Source: Auriscalpium vulgare (Eukaryota > Basidiomycota > Agaricomycetes > Russulales > Auriscalpiaceae). Taken from it: 64,000 bases of DNA. Positions 23,662 through 36,601 of this stretch are shown in pieces. Location of the stretch: NCBI GenBank assembly GCA_019915015.1, contig JAHBBC010000007.1:992001-1056000 (forward strand), read 5' to 3'. Under the pieces are notes generated by a model. It searched no databases, had not been told where the DNA came from, and saw nothing but the letters and a program-made list of their open reading frames with translations. Made by a program: the position numbers and the translations under genes. How positions within the stretch are numbered: position 1 is the first letter of the stretch; the number at the start of each line of letters is the position of its first letter.

Positions 23662-24773
23662 AGACGAACAATTGATTGGATTGTACGAGGCCGTGGTGTA
23701 ATGCAGTACTATATCATTATTATGACGCACACCTGAACGCCTGTATTTGTTAGAAATTTGTGCTGTATTGCTGTCCACATCCTACCGTTTAGACCATACA
23801 CACATGCTTTGCTTTGCGCTGCTCCAAGCCTGTCGGAAGTCCGGCTCGGTAGATCATGATGTCTTCTTATCGGCCACGCGCGTGGGAGGAAGAGAAGAGA
23901 AGAGAACACTGAACCCACTTTCACTGAACCCACTTTCACCGGCGGAGGAGATACGGAGACGTGACGCCCTGAATGTGGCTGCAGAGTGTCGTAACACCTA
24001 CAGGAGCCGTTATGACATGAGTTATCGCAGAATAATCCTGGTGTGAGAAAAACTCCTGCCAGGCCCGTTGGTTGTGCGTGCGCCGGCACTGTGTGTCGGT
24101 GAGGTCAGTTAATGGTTTTTCCAAGAGCGAGCGCGCCCTGGGAGAGTGATGGGAGAGCGTTTTGCGATGAAGAGAGGAGAGGAGAGGAGGGGTAGACCAC
24201 TGCGCTCAGACTTGCCGCGTCTTTGGCGTGGTGGTCTTGAGAGAGAGTCCCGGCGTCGCTCTGACTCAGTTTGTTCAGCCTGATCACATGATCGTGTTGA
24301 TTCCACGGCTTACAAAATCTGGTTCTTGTCTACGGTTTACAAGCCTTGTCTAATAATATATCATCCCCGGCGTCGTTCAAAAAATTTGCCATCTGGCGAG
24401 TGATCTGGCCGTGCCAGACCTGTGGAAAGTCATCCACTACTATTGGTAGCGGGAATCGAATACAATTGTTACGCAGCCGCCGGCCAGCCGGCCACGTTGA
24501 GATCTCAAGTTGACAGGTCCGTTGAAAGCAATTGCGGCAGCGAGGAGGCGAAACAGTCGACGTTGGTGTGTATGGAGGACGCCTTCCCCTTCCAGGGTGC
24601 GGTGACCTGCACGCAGTCTTCCACCGTGTGGCGCAACGCCGAATCCATTTGTGCATACAGCTAGGGGTCTCAGCATGGTATAAGAACATATTAGACGTGA
24701 GCTGGTGAGGTCCCGGTCACGCAAGATGTGATAAAATAAAACCGGAGAGATTATGGTCTGATTATAGCCCACG
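23662..24773. other. Convergent intergenic stretch
   Basis: About 1.1 kb between two converging genes. No gene was recognised. A 15-bp unit, ACTGAACCCACTTTC, occurs twice in tandem at 23908-23937, and a GAGAG-rich purine tract lies near 24170-24190. Confidence 0.45.
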
Positions 24774-26488
24774 TCATTGATCTGTCGACCTACGTCTCTT
24801 CGTCCGTCGCTCATCCTCGTTGGCCCAGGATGGCCGCCCATGCTGCGTGCGCGTGATCTGTTCTCGACGCCTATATTTCTTTGCCTTTCTCAACAGTTCT
24901 GTTCGAAGTGTCAACCTGCGCACAAGGGAAGCAAGGCGAATTGACACACCTCTTTCGGACTTTCGGTATCTCTCGGCCCATGCACTCATGCTGCGCTGGG
25001 ATGCTGAAACAACGGGCGTCAGTTGTCTCTTCACAGAGAATCAAGGGCCACTTACCTCTTCATAGAAGGGATACCATCTCTGCTTGCTGGACATCTCAGA
25101 CCACATCTGATTCTGGGCAATCCATTTCGCCATAGCGCGATAGTCCGCCTTGGTGAATGCGCTTCCGCCCTCGCCCATACCCTCTTGGCTGGCGTCGTCA
25201 GACCCCTGAACAGATGCCTGGAAGTCATCGTCAGACGCGTGGCCATTCTGCGCTTCCTCGTCGGCGTCGTCGTCGTCCTCGGCGACCTCTTCCTCTTCCT
25301 CCTCGTAAGCGTCGTCGTCCTCGGACAATTCTTGTGCACGACCCACGTCTACTTCACCTTTGGCTCGTGCCATGATCTTGTCGATGACAGGTACGCGGTT
25401 CCAATGTGACTGCCACGATCCCTTTGAGTGGTGCGGTACCTAGGTCGGACGAGGTGAGACTAATGGTTGGAGCCAGCTGAGCGGGGGCTACCTTCTGCGC
25501 GAGGCGGTCAAGGAGGACAGTCTTGGACAAAGAAGAGTCGCAGTAGAGCTCCCAGTTGACAAAGTCTATGAAAAACTCGCGGTCTTCCTTCGTGTACTGG
25601 TTGCCTCGGACGCCAGGGACGACCTTCGTGGGCGGCACGGGCTTTCGCTTGGGAACAGGCGGTATGGAGGTATCGATGATGGGCACAGACTGGGAGTTCA
25701 TGGTGCGACGGGACGTGTGAGGACTGACGTCGAAGGAGACGCGGCGGGAGGGCAGGGGAGCAGACGCCGAGGCGGGCTCGCGGGTGCGCTCCTTCTTGGG
25801 CATGTGTTCTTCGTTATATGCCCTCTGGTTGGAGGACGAGGCGCGAGCATTGTCGAGGTGGTAGGACGGTTTTTTGACGGTCTTCAGCGGCGCGTCGCCC
25901 AGTCGCGAGACTTCGTCGTCGATCTCGAACTTGTGGTCAAGGTAGTAATCCTTCCACAAATTGGACGCATGGCCGTTGGTCTAGCAGATGAGAAGCTTGT
26001 TATCGCGATGAAAAGGAGACGATCTAGCAAGACGTACGCCGTGGAGACCGTCGAGGGCCTCTTTGTAGGTGCGTTTGTTTGACTTGCAGGCGTGGAGGGT
26101 ATGGACGAGCAAGAACTTGTCGTTGGCCTGGCTTCCGACGGGGCTGCTGACGCCGTAGATGTCTGCGATGAGTTTTCCCTGCACCCACGCTTGGACGAAG
26201 GGATCTGCGAGGGCAGCGGCATAACGGGCTTGATTTGCGTCGGGCTGCATCTGGGTGTGAGGCTGGGCTTGGGGTGCATGGGGATTTGGATGGGGAGCTG
26301 GGCCTGGGGGGCCTGCTGTTGCTGCTGGGGCTGGGGGTCTGCATGGAATTTATCTGAAGAGACGAGAGGTAGAAAGGGTTTGGGAAGAGCTGTGGGTTTG
26401 GGAGATGAAAGGCCATGGACTGGTAGGACGACGGCGGGGCGGTGGGAGCGGCGCCGACGGGGGTGCCGGCGAGGAAGGGCGGATTCAT
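24774..26488 (-). CDS. Protein with two Rap1-type Myb/SANT repeats
   Basis: The product is likely nuclear and DNA-binding. After a Pro/Gln-rich start, a conserved segment reads DPFVQAWVQGKLIADIYGVS and LWKDYYLDHKFEIDDEVSRL. Two Myb-like repeats follow. The first is NQYTKEDREFFIDFVNWELY through KGSWQSHWNRVPVIDKI, with an intron in the middle. The second is SAFTKADYRAMAKWIAQNQM through EEHPQRSMSAWAERYRKS, also split by an intron. An Asp/Glu-rich linker lies between them, and the basic tail RRTKRRR could be a nuclear signal. The third-helix Trp patterns resemble the Rap1 Myb family. The start at 26488 is uncertain because the Pro/Gln-rich part needs an intron that I could not place. A telomere or promoter role would be speculation. 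It is divergent from the next gene. Confidence 0.6.
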
Positions 26489-26732
26489 CTGCGCTTGCGA
26501 GGGCAGAACGCGCGCGCCGTGAGTGCCACCGCGCGCGACATGGCACGTCCGAGGCCACGTGGCTCGCGACGCGACTTTGTCCTCCCTCTTCGGCCCTTCA
26601 TACTCGTCTTGCTTTCTCTCGTATGCTTTCCTGGGACTCTTTACAGGACCTGTTTCCTCACGCCTCGACTTCAGCTTGACCTCAGCTTCACTATTCACAT
26701 TCAGCTCCTGACGGTGGCCAGTCGCCGAGAGG

Positions 26733-28726
26733 ATGGCCGCCTCTCCTCTGCGAGAGCTCCTCGCCGGTCTTGAGACATCTCGATTGACCTTATCGCTGGT
26801 CGGCCGCGCCAAGGTTTGTCACCAGATCACATAGCATAGACAAGTATCCAAATCCTCCTCTAACCAGGCCGTCGGCAACACCTTGCCTATGGAGCTGCAG
26901 GACATCCTAGCTGAAGTTGTTACCTCCCTCATGCCCCCATCGTCCCCATCTGCTCCATGGGAAACTCCTGAACTCGACTTCTTGACGCTCTTCCTTCTGG
27001 CCTTGATGATCACTCGCTGCGCACATGTCAGGGAGAGCCTCTTCGGGGACCAAATACTCAAAACATCTCTCTGGACTTGACTCCTCGATACCGCGTTCCA
27101 ACTGGTATCATAGTGAGCTCGCGTCAACCTTGTGTTTTGTCTCATTCATCGCGGCCATAACTGCAGTTGCGACGTCCCATTGTCGCCCCCGAACTCATCA
27201 GCAACTTACTCGCCACTGTCGCCTGACTACATCATCGCAGGTCTGGTTGTCGTCGATCGCGTCCAGTGTAGGGGCGGTCGCAGCCACAGCAGCTGTGTGC
27301 AGCTCCCCCATCGCCGCTCCCGGGCAACAGTCGGAAGGGGGTTTGGGCGAGGAAGCCGGTAAGCATCTCCATATACGCATCATTGCGGCCTTCTAACAAA
27401 GAGAACGATGTGGCAGGCTCCTCCGGCGCTTCCGCTTCGACATCGCGCCAGCGGAAGTCACAGATACGTATCCGAAGAAACCCGGCGCTGATCGTCTTCC
27501 TTGCGGCGACATCCGCCAATGTTACTCTTGCTCTAAATACTGTTTTTACATCATAGGCAAGCCCTGGGAGTCATGGACCCCGTTGTTGGCCTGCAGGTCG
27601 AGAGAGCGGGTATCGTTGGACGTCTGACCTGGGCATGGTTTGCAGATAATGACTCCAAGAATGTCAGTCTTTCTGGAACGTGTGATCTCCGCTAGCTGAC
27701 TGGCTTTCCTTCAGAGTGTCGTTCAAACTGCTTCCTCTAGCACCATTGACCTCACTGATCCTGCAGACTCCCTGTTTCCTTCGCCTTCGCCCTGGCCTGC
27801 AATCGTCTGCAAGTCTCGCCCAGGAGAACCTTCTGTTCAGAGAGAGTGGGAAAGGCACACAATTAAGCCGGATTCACAACTGGATGAAACAAGCATCCGA
27901 AGCGTACGTGAAGATTTTTACGCTGTGTCTTCTACCACACACAACTTTACGAAGTCAATGCACAGGCTATTCGGATCCCCGCACGTCCCAAGGCCTCGCG
28001 CTCCCCTCGTATGTGCCACTCGCCGTCTCCTGCGCCCATAGCCAAGTGTAACGTATAACAGCCGGACGCTGTCCGACCCTGGCTCAGAAGGCATACGCTC
28101 CGGCTCTGATAGGTCCTAGTAAGTACTTCCGCCTCTCGTGCCTTTTGGTGTGTGCTGATGCCACGCAAGCGCATCTGAACCAAAGAAATTGACATTGACA
28201 ACCGGCGCGGCCTCCGCCTCAATGTACGCGATCGTTTCATTTTGGTATGCTTGACGTGCTGCTCAATCATTCAAAATTGCAGTTTCTGCAACGATGCGTC
28301 TACCGCCGCCAACGTGACATTAAACGTAAACGATTTTTGTTTTGATAGGCGTGGAATTTTTCTCGCATGGTCAAGAAAATCGAGCCCTTGGTTGTCGAGC
28401 TTGATGGGAGACTACAAGAGTGCCCTCACCATTCGCCGACCGTCATGGACGGAGGACGAGGTAGGGTGGTGCATCCTCACATCATTGGTGTAGGATTGAT
28501 ACAATGATACGTGACACAGCTCAGACGTCGTGTCCAGCTCGGTCCTGACCCTGTTCCAACCGTGGCCCCTCACCGCTACAGCCTCGAGCTCGACACCGAG
28601 CCTCATGTAAAAGCCCTCTGGGCCGCCATCTCAAGCATGGAAACCCCTGAGCAGCCTGACACCGAAGCCGACCGAGCAGTCTACGAGTTCGTGCCAGGGA
28701 CGTTCTCAGATCTTGAAGAAGCGTAA
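26733..28726 (+). CDS. Unrecognised multi-exon membrane protein
   Basis: The start MAASPLRELLAGLETSRLTL joins over an intron to AVGNTLPMELQDILAEVVTS. Hydrophobic segments follow: FLTLFLLALMITRC, FVSFIAAITAVATS, VWLSSIASSVGAVAATAAVC, and NPALIVFLAATSANVTLALN. These suggest two or more membrane spans in the first half. A soluble region then includes VMDPVVGLQVERAGIVGRLT, a Ser/Pro-rich part, and WNFSRMVKKIEPLVVELDGR before the end FVPGTFSDLEEA. At least eight introns are needed and the exon joins around 27060-27240 are unclear. I do not recognise the family. It shares a divergent upstream region of about 245 bp with the Myb-repeat gene. Confidence 0.5.
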
Positions 28727-29448
28727 GGTACAGTCGACGTAGGTGCAGCGTACGTGTCTCGTAATATGCCCTAGATGATCCCAGTATGCAACATGATTAC
28801 GGTTTCAATCTTAGAGTCGCAGTCGGTCGTTCGCGCGCCGGCTACTTGTGCATGCAAGGTGCACCTCAGCGTCTATGATCTCAATCAAGTCCGGACTGTA
28901 TACATGTAAGGCTCTTTGGATCTATGACATGATCTACAGTATATGTCTTACGTGCATGTTCTCGCTAGAGAGCCTCGCCCTTTGCTACAGCCTAGCGCCG
29001 CAGGGAGCACAGGCACTAGTTGTCGGGGACAATGCCGCTTGGGCAAGATTGTCGAAGTAGTTGAAGATGCTGCTGCTCGTCGGTGCTATGTGGAAGGCAC
29101 CTGATACGCACAGGTATTGATTCCCGAGCATTATTATCGGGTTCGAAAAGGAAGAGCACACATGTCGACGACACGATTCGTTCGTCGCTATGTACGCGCC
29201 AGTCCCGTTGCGTCGCGGAGCGCATGCAATGAGTAGGCACATCATACATGCATACATCGAGCAGATATTATATCATACATCTAGCCGAGGCTATGAGCGT
29301 GCAAGCTTCACGGCGTACTAACGGTAGTGCCGCCGAGAGAGACAAGTCCTTCCGACACTAGTCGACCGGCGGGCCTCATGAATAAGGCAAGTTGGTCAGC
29401 GAGTACTAACGTCCCGACTTGGACTCTGCTCACTCACATTTGGCGACA
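28727..29448. other. Intergenic stretch, no gene seen
   Basis: About 720 bp upstream of RPAP1. Only short frames without recognisable motifs were seen on either strand. Confidence 0.45.
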
Positions 29449-32400
29449 ATGTCACCGCCTGAAAAGCACCTCATCGGCTCTGTGTTCGAGCGCAATGTCG
29501 GCTCTCCCGCCTCGGCACCCTCCGCCCACTTCAATCCAGGGCAAAGACTGGGTTCCCCGCTGTGCAGCATCGCTCTCAAAGTGCCTTTGCACGGAACCGC
29601 GAGAACTCGGCGAAGCTTCCATCGCTCCCAGATCGACCCTCAGAGCCGCCGTCACTTGCATCCTCTTCTGTCACTGAGCGCTCGATCGACAGCCATGTCC
29701 CTGCGGACGGCTGGCGTCGGCAGGTGAGCATAGACAATGAGAGGCGCGTAGCGTCTATGTCGGCAGAGGAAAGGGCGAAGGAGAAAGCCGAGATCGAGGA
29801 GCAGTTCGGAGGGGGCATAGGGGATCTGTTAATGAGGGTGCGTGCCGCCCGCGAGGCCAGGGAAGCTCGAGAACAGCAGCCGGTCGTGGGCTTAGAACTC
29901 GGGCAGGCGAGGCTGCTCCCAAACCTGAACCACCAAAACCCGAGCAAATCGACACCGTTGTGGCCGGAGGCCCATCCAGTATGCTCTTCCTCTTCGCATG
30001 AAGGGTGCCTCTGACTGTGATTAATTGATTTACAAGGTACACCTATGATTCGGACAGGTACGCAACGCAACGTAGCCTTGTATACCGGTAGCCATGCTAA
30101 TCGCAGTTCAGTGAATCCCCGTTCACCACCACCTTCTCCATCGCCAATTCTCTCCTCTAGCACTCGTCCTTCTAGTCCTGCTAGAGCTAGTAGAAAGCTG
30201 CGTTTTGCGGACGTGACGCCACAGGATGTCCATGTCTACCAATCTGCTCCCCCGTCGCCGCGAAAGAAAGCCCTTGCTCTCCCTGCTCCTACCGAAGGCG
30301 ACTCCGCGACGTCCTTAGGCTCTTGGAAGCCAGCTAGTTCTACGGCCAGGAATGCTGAAGATGCAAGCATGTCCACACCCTCATCGAGCACAACCCTCTT
30401 CCCCGCGGCACAGCCCCTGTACCTCCTCTTATCAAAGGCCTGCGGTCAAATGTTCCAGGATGGGAAACGCAGGACGCCGGAACACCTGAAGCGATCCGTC
30501 AGCGCTGGTTCCCGAATGCTCCCGTAGACGATCCTAGTCTTGAGTGGATGGACTCACTTCGTTCCCCCGATACTACGTCCTCGAATGCTCTGAGATTCGA
30601 TCTTAAAGGCAATCCCGTGCCCATTGATCTGTCTGCGACACTTCCTACCCATCTGGGCCTTCATCATCATGCCGAAGGGTCGCATGCGGGGTACACCCTC
30701 GACGACATATTCCTCCTCACCCGCTCCACGGTTCCGGCTCAGCGCGCAACCATGCTCAGTGTGCTTGCAAGAATCGCGCGGAGACTAGGCCGGACAAAAC
30801 GCGGTTCTTCCGGAAATGGTGAGGCCATACCAGAGCTAGCGGGGAGCGAAGAAGAGCTGAGGAAGCGGATCCTGGGTGCCAGTGTAGAGGGAATGGGTGA
30901 GAAAGGCAACGTTGGTGCGCAGGCAGTTGCCACACTTTGGGAATGTATCGTTGGATGGGACGAGGAGCTGGCTGCTGTCGATGGCGTCGAACTGCAAAGC
31001 GAACAGCCGTCTGAGATCCCATCTGACGAGAATACTGCTGGAAGTTTGAAACGCGATGCCATAACGTCGCTCCCCATGGGCTTCGTACTCCCTCAGATAG
31101 CGGACATTTTCCTTGCTGCTGCAATGCCGCATCAGTCCCTCCTACAACTCCTGGACGTCCTTCATCGCATTGCCAAGCACACGAATGATTTGGCAACATC
31201 CATTGCTACGACGCCATCCCTCATTGCCAACATCTTCCGCCTCTTTATCCTGACCTCCATCCCACCTCGTCCTGACACCCCAGAACCCAGCCCTCTAGCT
31301 ATACGGCTCTTAACCACAATCGCGCTCTCTTCGAGGACAGCATCCACTGCTTTGCTGGACCCCGCAGATGCTCTGCTGCGGTATATCACTGTCGACCCGT
31401 CCTCTTTGCCATACCCCGTATCGCTCTGGACGCCCCTGCTCACATGCACCCTCGACTTCTACACCGCGTTGGCATCATACGGGCTTTACACTCACATTGC
31501 CACAACAGCCTCACAACACATCGCACGCCTTTCTTCATACATCCTCTCGCCAGAGTGCGATTCTCGACCACTTCTCGTCGCATATGCGAGGCTTCTCGAA
31601 GCGTGGATAGTATGCGCTATTGACCCGCATCAGACATCCCCGAGCATGACATCCTCTGGTCAGGTGGTGGCATGGAGCTGGACGCATGCCTTGGTCGAGC
31701 TCACCACTAAACTCACCAATCATGAAACTGACTGGCCGGTATGGGCTGCTGTGTGGAACGCACAAGCTGCGTGGTTGGAAGGATCGCGCGTGAATGGAAC
31801 CAAAGGCGGAGAGCAAGAGCGCCTGGCTGTGATCGAGTGGCTTCGTCCTGGCTTCAATCGGGCAAGGAAAAGGAAATCTTACTAGGCGCTTTGACAGGCT
31901 TCCAGCAAACTCTCGACACTCACGCGGAGGGCATCGACACATACAATGCCTACCCAGTTCTTCACAAACTCGCTTCCTCCACCGCAACTGTATCATCGAC
32001 AATCCGTCTGTGGCTAGCGTGTTTCCCTACGACGACTGAGGAACCCGCATCAGAACCCCCGTTCGACTTGCCCCTCTCTCTTTTGCATACTGTCTTCGCC
32101 ACAGTTGCCTCCCACCCGTACCCCCAGTCGATTTACAAGACCAGCACCTCGCCATACGTTCACGTGTTTCATCGTCCTCTCGCCACTGCAATGGCAAATT
32201 ATCTCCGTCTCTCTCGTCGCGTGCCCACGACCATGGACGACCTCTGGCTTGCGCAAGCTGGCGTCACCCTGATTCGACTCATGCCAGGAGACGAAGACAC
32301 GGCGCAGTCCATTATCGAGAGCATCATCATAGACGTTCTGGGAGAAAGGTTTTTCAGCACCAGGGGCTGGAAGGTGCCTGGCTTGATATGGGAGCGAGGT

Positions 32401-33612
32401 GGTTTCCGTGTAATCGCGCCATTTCTCACTTCTCTTCGTTCGCGCGAGGATTCGTGCATTGGCGCTTTTATCCCTACTCCACGGTCAATCCAGCAGGCGA
32501 CTACCCAGCGACTACCGCCAGCGTGGCTTGTGCGACGGCGGGACCATGGATCTGCACTTCCGTACGCCTGCGACTGGACTACCAAACCGCTTGATCATCT
32601 TCTGCGATCGGGCACCTCGCATATCTGGCAGAAACTACCTAGAGATTGGGATGCAAACGAGACAGAGGTGGTACGTGCCACGTTCCTCCTGACCCTCGCC
32701 ATGCGGACAGTCCTCCGAAGCCATGGCCTCGGATCCAGCACGATCAAGCTATCCGAGGTGGTCTTGGCGTGTATGAAGGTGTTCATGCTCGAGCACGGAC
32801 AGATACAGGGTGCTCCAGGGGAAACTACAGCCACGGGGTCTGAAGAAGTCTTTAGAGACTCCGTAGTCTCCTCTTTCATGGAAGATCTTGTGGCCCCGTG
32901 TATGTTAGGCGCATCACTCGACGGCTTATCTGCCCTTCCGACACCAGTACCGTCAGCCGCAGTCGTTGAGGATAGCATCGAAGTCGCTGCCGAGCGCTTC
33001 CTTGGTTCCGGCACGCCATTTTACCAATTCTACTCGGACTTTGTCGCATTGTACGATGCGATATCGTTCGGTCATCCACTCTTCGGGTCCCTGCTTCTGC
33101 CGCCTACTTCTCATAGGTATGCAGTGGACTATCGGAAGCTGCTCTACCACGACACCGCGCATGCATTGCCGACCGTCCGCACTCCTACCGACCGCGTGGT
33201 GGGCAACAGTGTAGGCGAGTACCTGTGGCCGGTGGAGACAGATGCGCAAGTAGTGGGCGCATACATTGGCGTGCTGGTAGGCGGAAGAAGCAGGGCGCCT
33301 GTTGACGGCTTCGTGCGCCTTGTCATCGTTCACCACCTTGCTGCCAGCATCTGGCCCGATCTGCGAGCGGACGAGGCGAAGGCGGACGAGAGGGCGAGAA
33401 AGCTTCTGACTGCGGTGCTCGGACAAGGCAGGTTTGAGGACATCCGAGATGTGGCCACATATTGGCAGAGACGAGATGGCCGAGTGGTGCTGCCGCCGGA
33501 CAGCTACAAGCTTGACGAAGCGCGGGGGAAGGAGAGATTGGATTGGGTGAGGAAGTGGGCTGATGAGCGACTTCTAGAACGTATCTCCGGCCTATTAGTA
33601 CCTAGTACGTAG
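29449..33612 (+). CDS. RPAP1: RNA polymerase II-associated protein 1 (RPAP1/Rba50)
   Basis: RPAP1 (yeast Rba50) links RNA polymerase II assembly and nuclear import factors to the core enzyme. The N-terminus MSPPEKHLIGSVFERN is followed by the RPAP1_N motif VSIDNERRVASMSAEERAKE and FGGGIGDLLMRVRAAREA, then LRFADVTPQDVHVYQSAPPS, and the RPAP1_C core ALRFDLKGNPVPIDLSATLP and HAGYTLDDIFLLTRSTVPAQ. A long helical-repeat tail runs to the end. The gene has few introns, yet the frame moves by -1 at about 29500-29545, 29901-29907, 30337-30413 and 31855. At the last site GGCTTCAATCGG replaces an expected GGCTTCCAATCGG, joining WLRPGF to QSGKEKEILLGAL. Some of the N-terminal shifts could hide introns; the last cannot. 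The protein is essential in yeast, so true loss is unlikely. Confidence 0.87.
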
Positions 33613-34097
33613 TTTTACTTCACTTTATTTTGCGACTCTGTATGCAAGAGTAATCTCCTTGTCCGTTAAGTTAGGCGAGGGGGACCGAGTTCACCCCCGC
33701 GAGCGGCGTGGTGCGACGGAGTCGTCGGCAATCCAGTCATCTACGATGATTCCCATCATTGGTCCATGCCGTTTATTCCTCGCGTCCAATGCCCTCGAAT
33801 GCCGTATTCTTCGAACTCGGAGATGACATGAATCATCATCATGACCTGCCCGGCACTTACCATACACGTAGCTTAGGCTCTGCAATGCAAACAGGCGTTC
33901 TTTAGTCAAGGACTACGCGGATCCATACTGTACATTGGACTGGGTGAGGCCCGAAGGGCATGGAGTATTTACTGTCTCCCTTATGCACGGACTCTCGCCG
34001 GGGAGGGCGGCGGCTCCCGCGACGGCATCCGGCCCGACCCCACGGGGTTTTGAACTGTCGCGGCTCGCGTCCTCCTTCTCTCCACAAATCGTTCCCC
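33613..34097. other. Intergenic stretch upstream of the semialdehyde dehydrogenase
   Basis: 485 bp between two genes on the same strand. No recognisable gene; it should hold the RPAP1 terminator and the next promoter. Confidence 0.4.
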
Positions 34098-36501
34098 ATG
34101 TTCTCGTCTCGTCTGTCTCGCGCTCAGACCCTGCATGCCAGGACCTATGCAACCGCTTCTTCCCGGCCGCCATTGTCAGGTCTCAACGCCCTCGCACGTC
34201 CTAAGGCCGAGCAGCTCTCGCGGGACTGGAAAGGTACGAGTGCGACTGGCGAAAATACGAAGAACTTCATTGGCGGCGAGTTCGTGGAGAGCAAGACGAC
34301 GGAATGGATCGATGTCGTAGATCCGGTGCGTGTGCTTCGCTGTGTGCACTTGTCAGGGCAGCTGACGTGCAGTGGGACACGGCAGTCGACACAGACCCTG
34401 CTCACGCGTGTGCCAGAAACTACCAGTGCGGAATTTGAGCAGGCGGCCGACGCTGCATCTGCGGCATATAAGTCATGGAGCAAGACCAGCGTTTTGACGC
34501 GGCAGCGGTTCGCTCTCGAGTGAGAACCGCCGACAGGATGTGCGGCCAAGCTCGCTGACTTTCGCACGCAGGCTGCAGAGGCTTATTCGCGAGAATGCGG
34601 ACGCCCTAGCGACTAGTATTGTGCTGGAGCAGGGGAAGACTGTGCCAGGTCAGTCGAACACTCTCCGTTTGATTCATTCGCTTCAAGGCCCGCCGGCAGA
34701 TGCGCATGGAGACATCCTGCGGGGATTGCAGGTCGTTGAGCATGCTGCTAGCGCACCTTCTCTACTATTGGGTGAGAAAATTGAGGGTAGGTTTCTGAAT
34801 GTTTTGGAAGGAAACCGTGTTCCTTAACCGTACTGTCATAGTCAGCAAAGACATGGACACCGAAGTTCGCAAGCTGCCATTGGGTGTTGTCTCGGCGTAT
34901 GTGTGCTCACCGTTCGAAGGCAGCAGTATCCTGATTTATGATCGGCCAGCATTGCACCTTTTAATTTTCCTGCGTAAATCACTCACCTCCCACATGCCGC
35001 GTAGGCCATTCTGACGAAATGCCTGCGCTCACAGCATGATTCCCCTCTGGTCGATACCAATGGCCACCGTCACAGGCAACACCGTAATTCTCAAGCCATC
35101 CGAACGCGACCCCGGCGCAGCGATGATGATTGCAGAGCTTTGCCAACGAGCCGGCCTCCCGCCTGGCGTTGTGAATGTCGTGCACGGCACAGTCCCTACG
35201 GTGAATGCGATATGTGATCACCCAGCCATTCGCGCCATAAGCTTCGTTGGTGGCGATCGTGCAGGGCGGCATATATATGAACGGTATACTGCTTCCACCC
35301 TCAATTGAAACTATGTGTCTGATTGTACATGCCTAGAGGGACCAAGCACGGGAAACGAGTACAATCTAACATGGGAGCCAAGAATCATGGTATACTGATG
35401 CCCGACGGTAATGCCAAGCCCATTTTAGCCCCATGTTCGTTCGCTTAACCATGACTTAGCCAACAAGAATTTAGCCTTGAACTCGATCGTAGGCGCGGCA
35501 TTCGGAGGTAAGGATGAGATGTACTATTTGTAGGTTGACAATTCTAACGCTTTTTGCGACAGCCGCCGGACAACGCTGTATGGCTCTCTCAGTTGCCATC
35601 CTCGTCGGCGACGCACAGGCGTGGTTGCCCGATCTCATCAAGCTGGCCTCTCAACTCACCGTCGGCGGCGGTTTCGAGAAGGACACGGATCTGTGCGTCC
35701 ACCTCCTACTTATGCTCTGTAACTTCAACCTGACTGTATTACACCCGTTTTCCAGCGGGCCGGTCATATCACCTGCTGCAAAGCGTCGCATTCTCAGCCT
35801 TATCGATTCCGTCGAAGAGGAAGGCGGCAAAATTCACCTCGACGGCCGGCACGTGAAGGTGCAAGGTTACGAGCATGGCAACTTCATCGGGCCCACCATC
35901 GTCGAGTCTGGAACGCACATGCGGAGCTACCAGTACGTCGCAACTTCTCCAGTCACTTGGGGCTTCTTCTCATCATTGCATAGGGAAGAGATTTTCGGCC
36001 CGGTGCTTGTGGTCTTGCGCGCGGAAACCCTCGACGAGGGAATCCAGATAATCAACTCGAACAAGTATGGCAATGGCACGGCGATCTTCACACAATCTGG
36101 TGCTACGGCGCGCAAGTTTGAGCAAGATGTGAACGTTGGGCAGATCGGTATCAACGTTCCCATCCCGGTTCCACTGCCTATGTTCTCCTGGAGCGGAAAC
36201 AAGGTATGTCACTCTATTTGGCGAGGCCCGGCCGCATGCTCATCGTTTGCAGGCGAGCGCTTTGGGCGATCTTGGGTTTTACGGAAAAAGGTAGGCCCTC
36301 CTGTCAGCTCGCCCCGTTGTCACCTTCTGAGTTATGATTGTTTCAGTGCATTTGAGTTCTACACTTTGAAGAAGGTCAGTAATCGAGATGACATGTCCTG
36401 ATTTTGCGCTCATCCTTCATACGCAGACCACCACGAGCCTCTGGAAGGCAGAGGATGCTCTGACGAGCAAAGCATCCGTAAACATGCCCACGCAGCGCTG
36501 A
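34098..36501 (+). CDS. Methylmalonate-semialdehyde dehydrogenase (acylating), mitochondrial
   Basis: The enzyme oxidises methylmalonate and malonate semialdehydes to propionyl- or acetyl-CoA in valine, thymine and inositol breakdown. The N-terminus [20 protein letters not shown] is Arg/Ser/Ala-rich and acid-free, as expected for a mitochondrial presequence. Conserved parts are [40 protein letters not shown], the NAD-binding KPSERDP and [30 protein letters not shown], and the active-site [10 protein letters not shown] with the nucleophilic Cys. [10 protein letters not shown] and [20 protein letters not shown] follow. MGAKNH and GQRCMALS set this family apart from other ALDHs. More than ten short introns are inferred. 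The stop codon follows NMPTQR. It converges on the phosphatase gene with about 100 bp between them. Confidence 0.92.
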
Positions 36502-36601
36502 GAACGACCGGGTTCCCGTTGGTTATCAATTTCCGAGCAAGAACTTCATTGTAATCTTCCGGTCCATACATGGTATACTTGTCTATTGCTACAACGAGAC
36601 T

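Noticed and set aside
34098..36501. Succinate-semialdehyde dehydrogenase as the identity of this ALDH
   Set aside because: The [13 protein letters not shown] and GQRCMALS motifs are those of the CoA-acylating methylmalonate-semialdehyde family.
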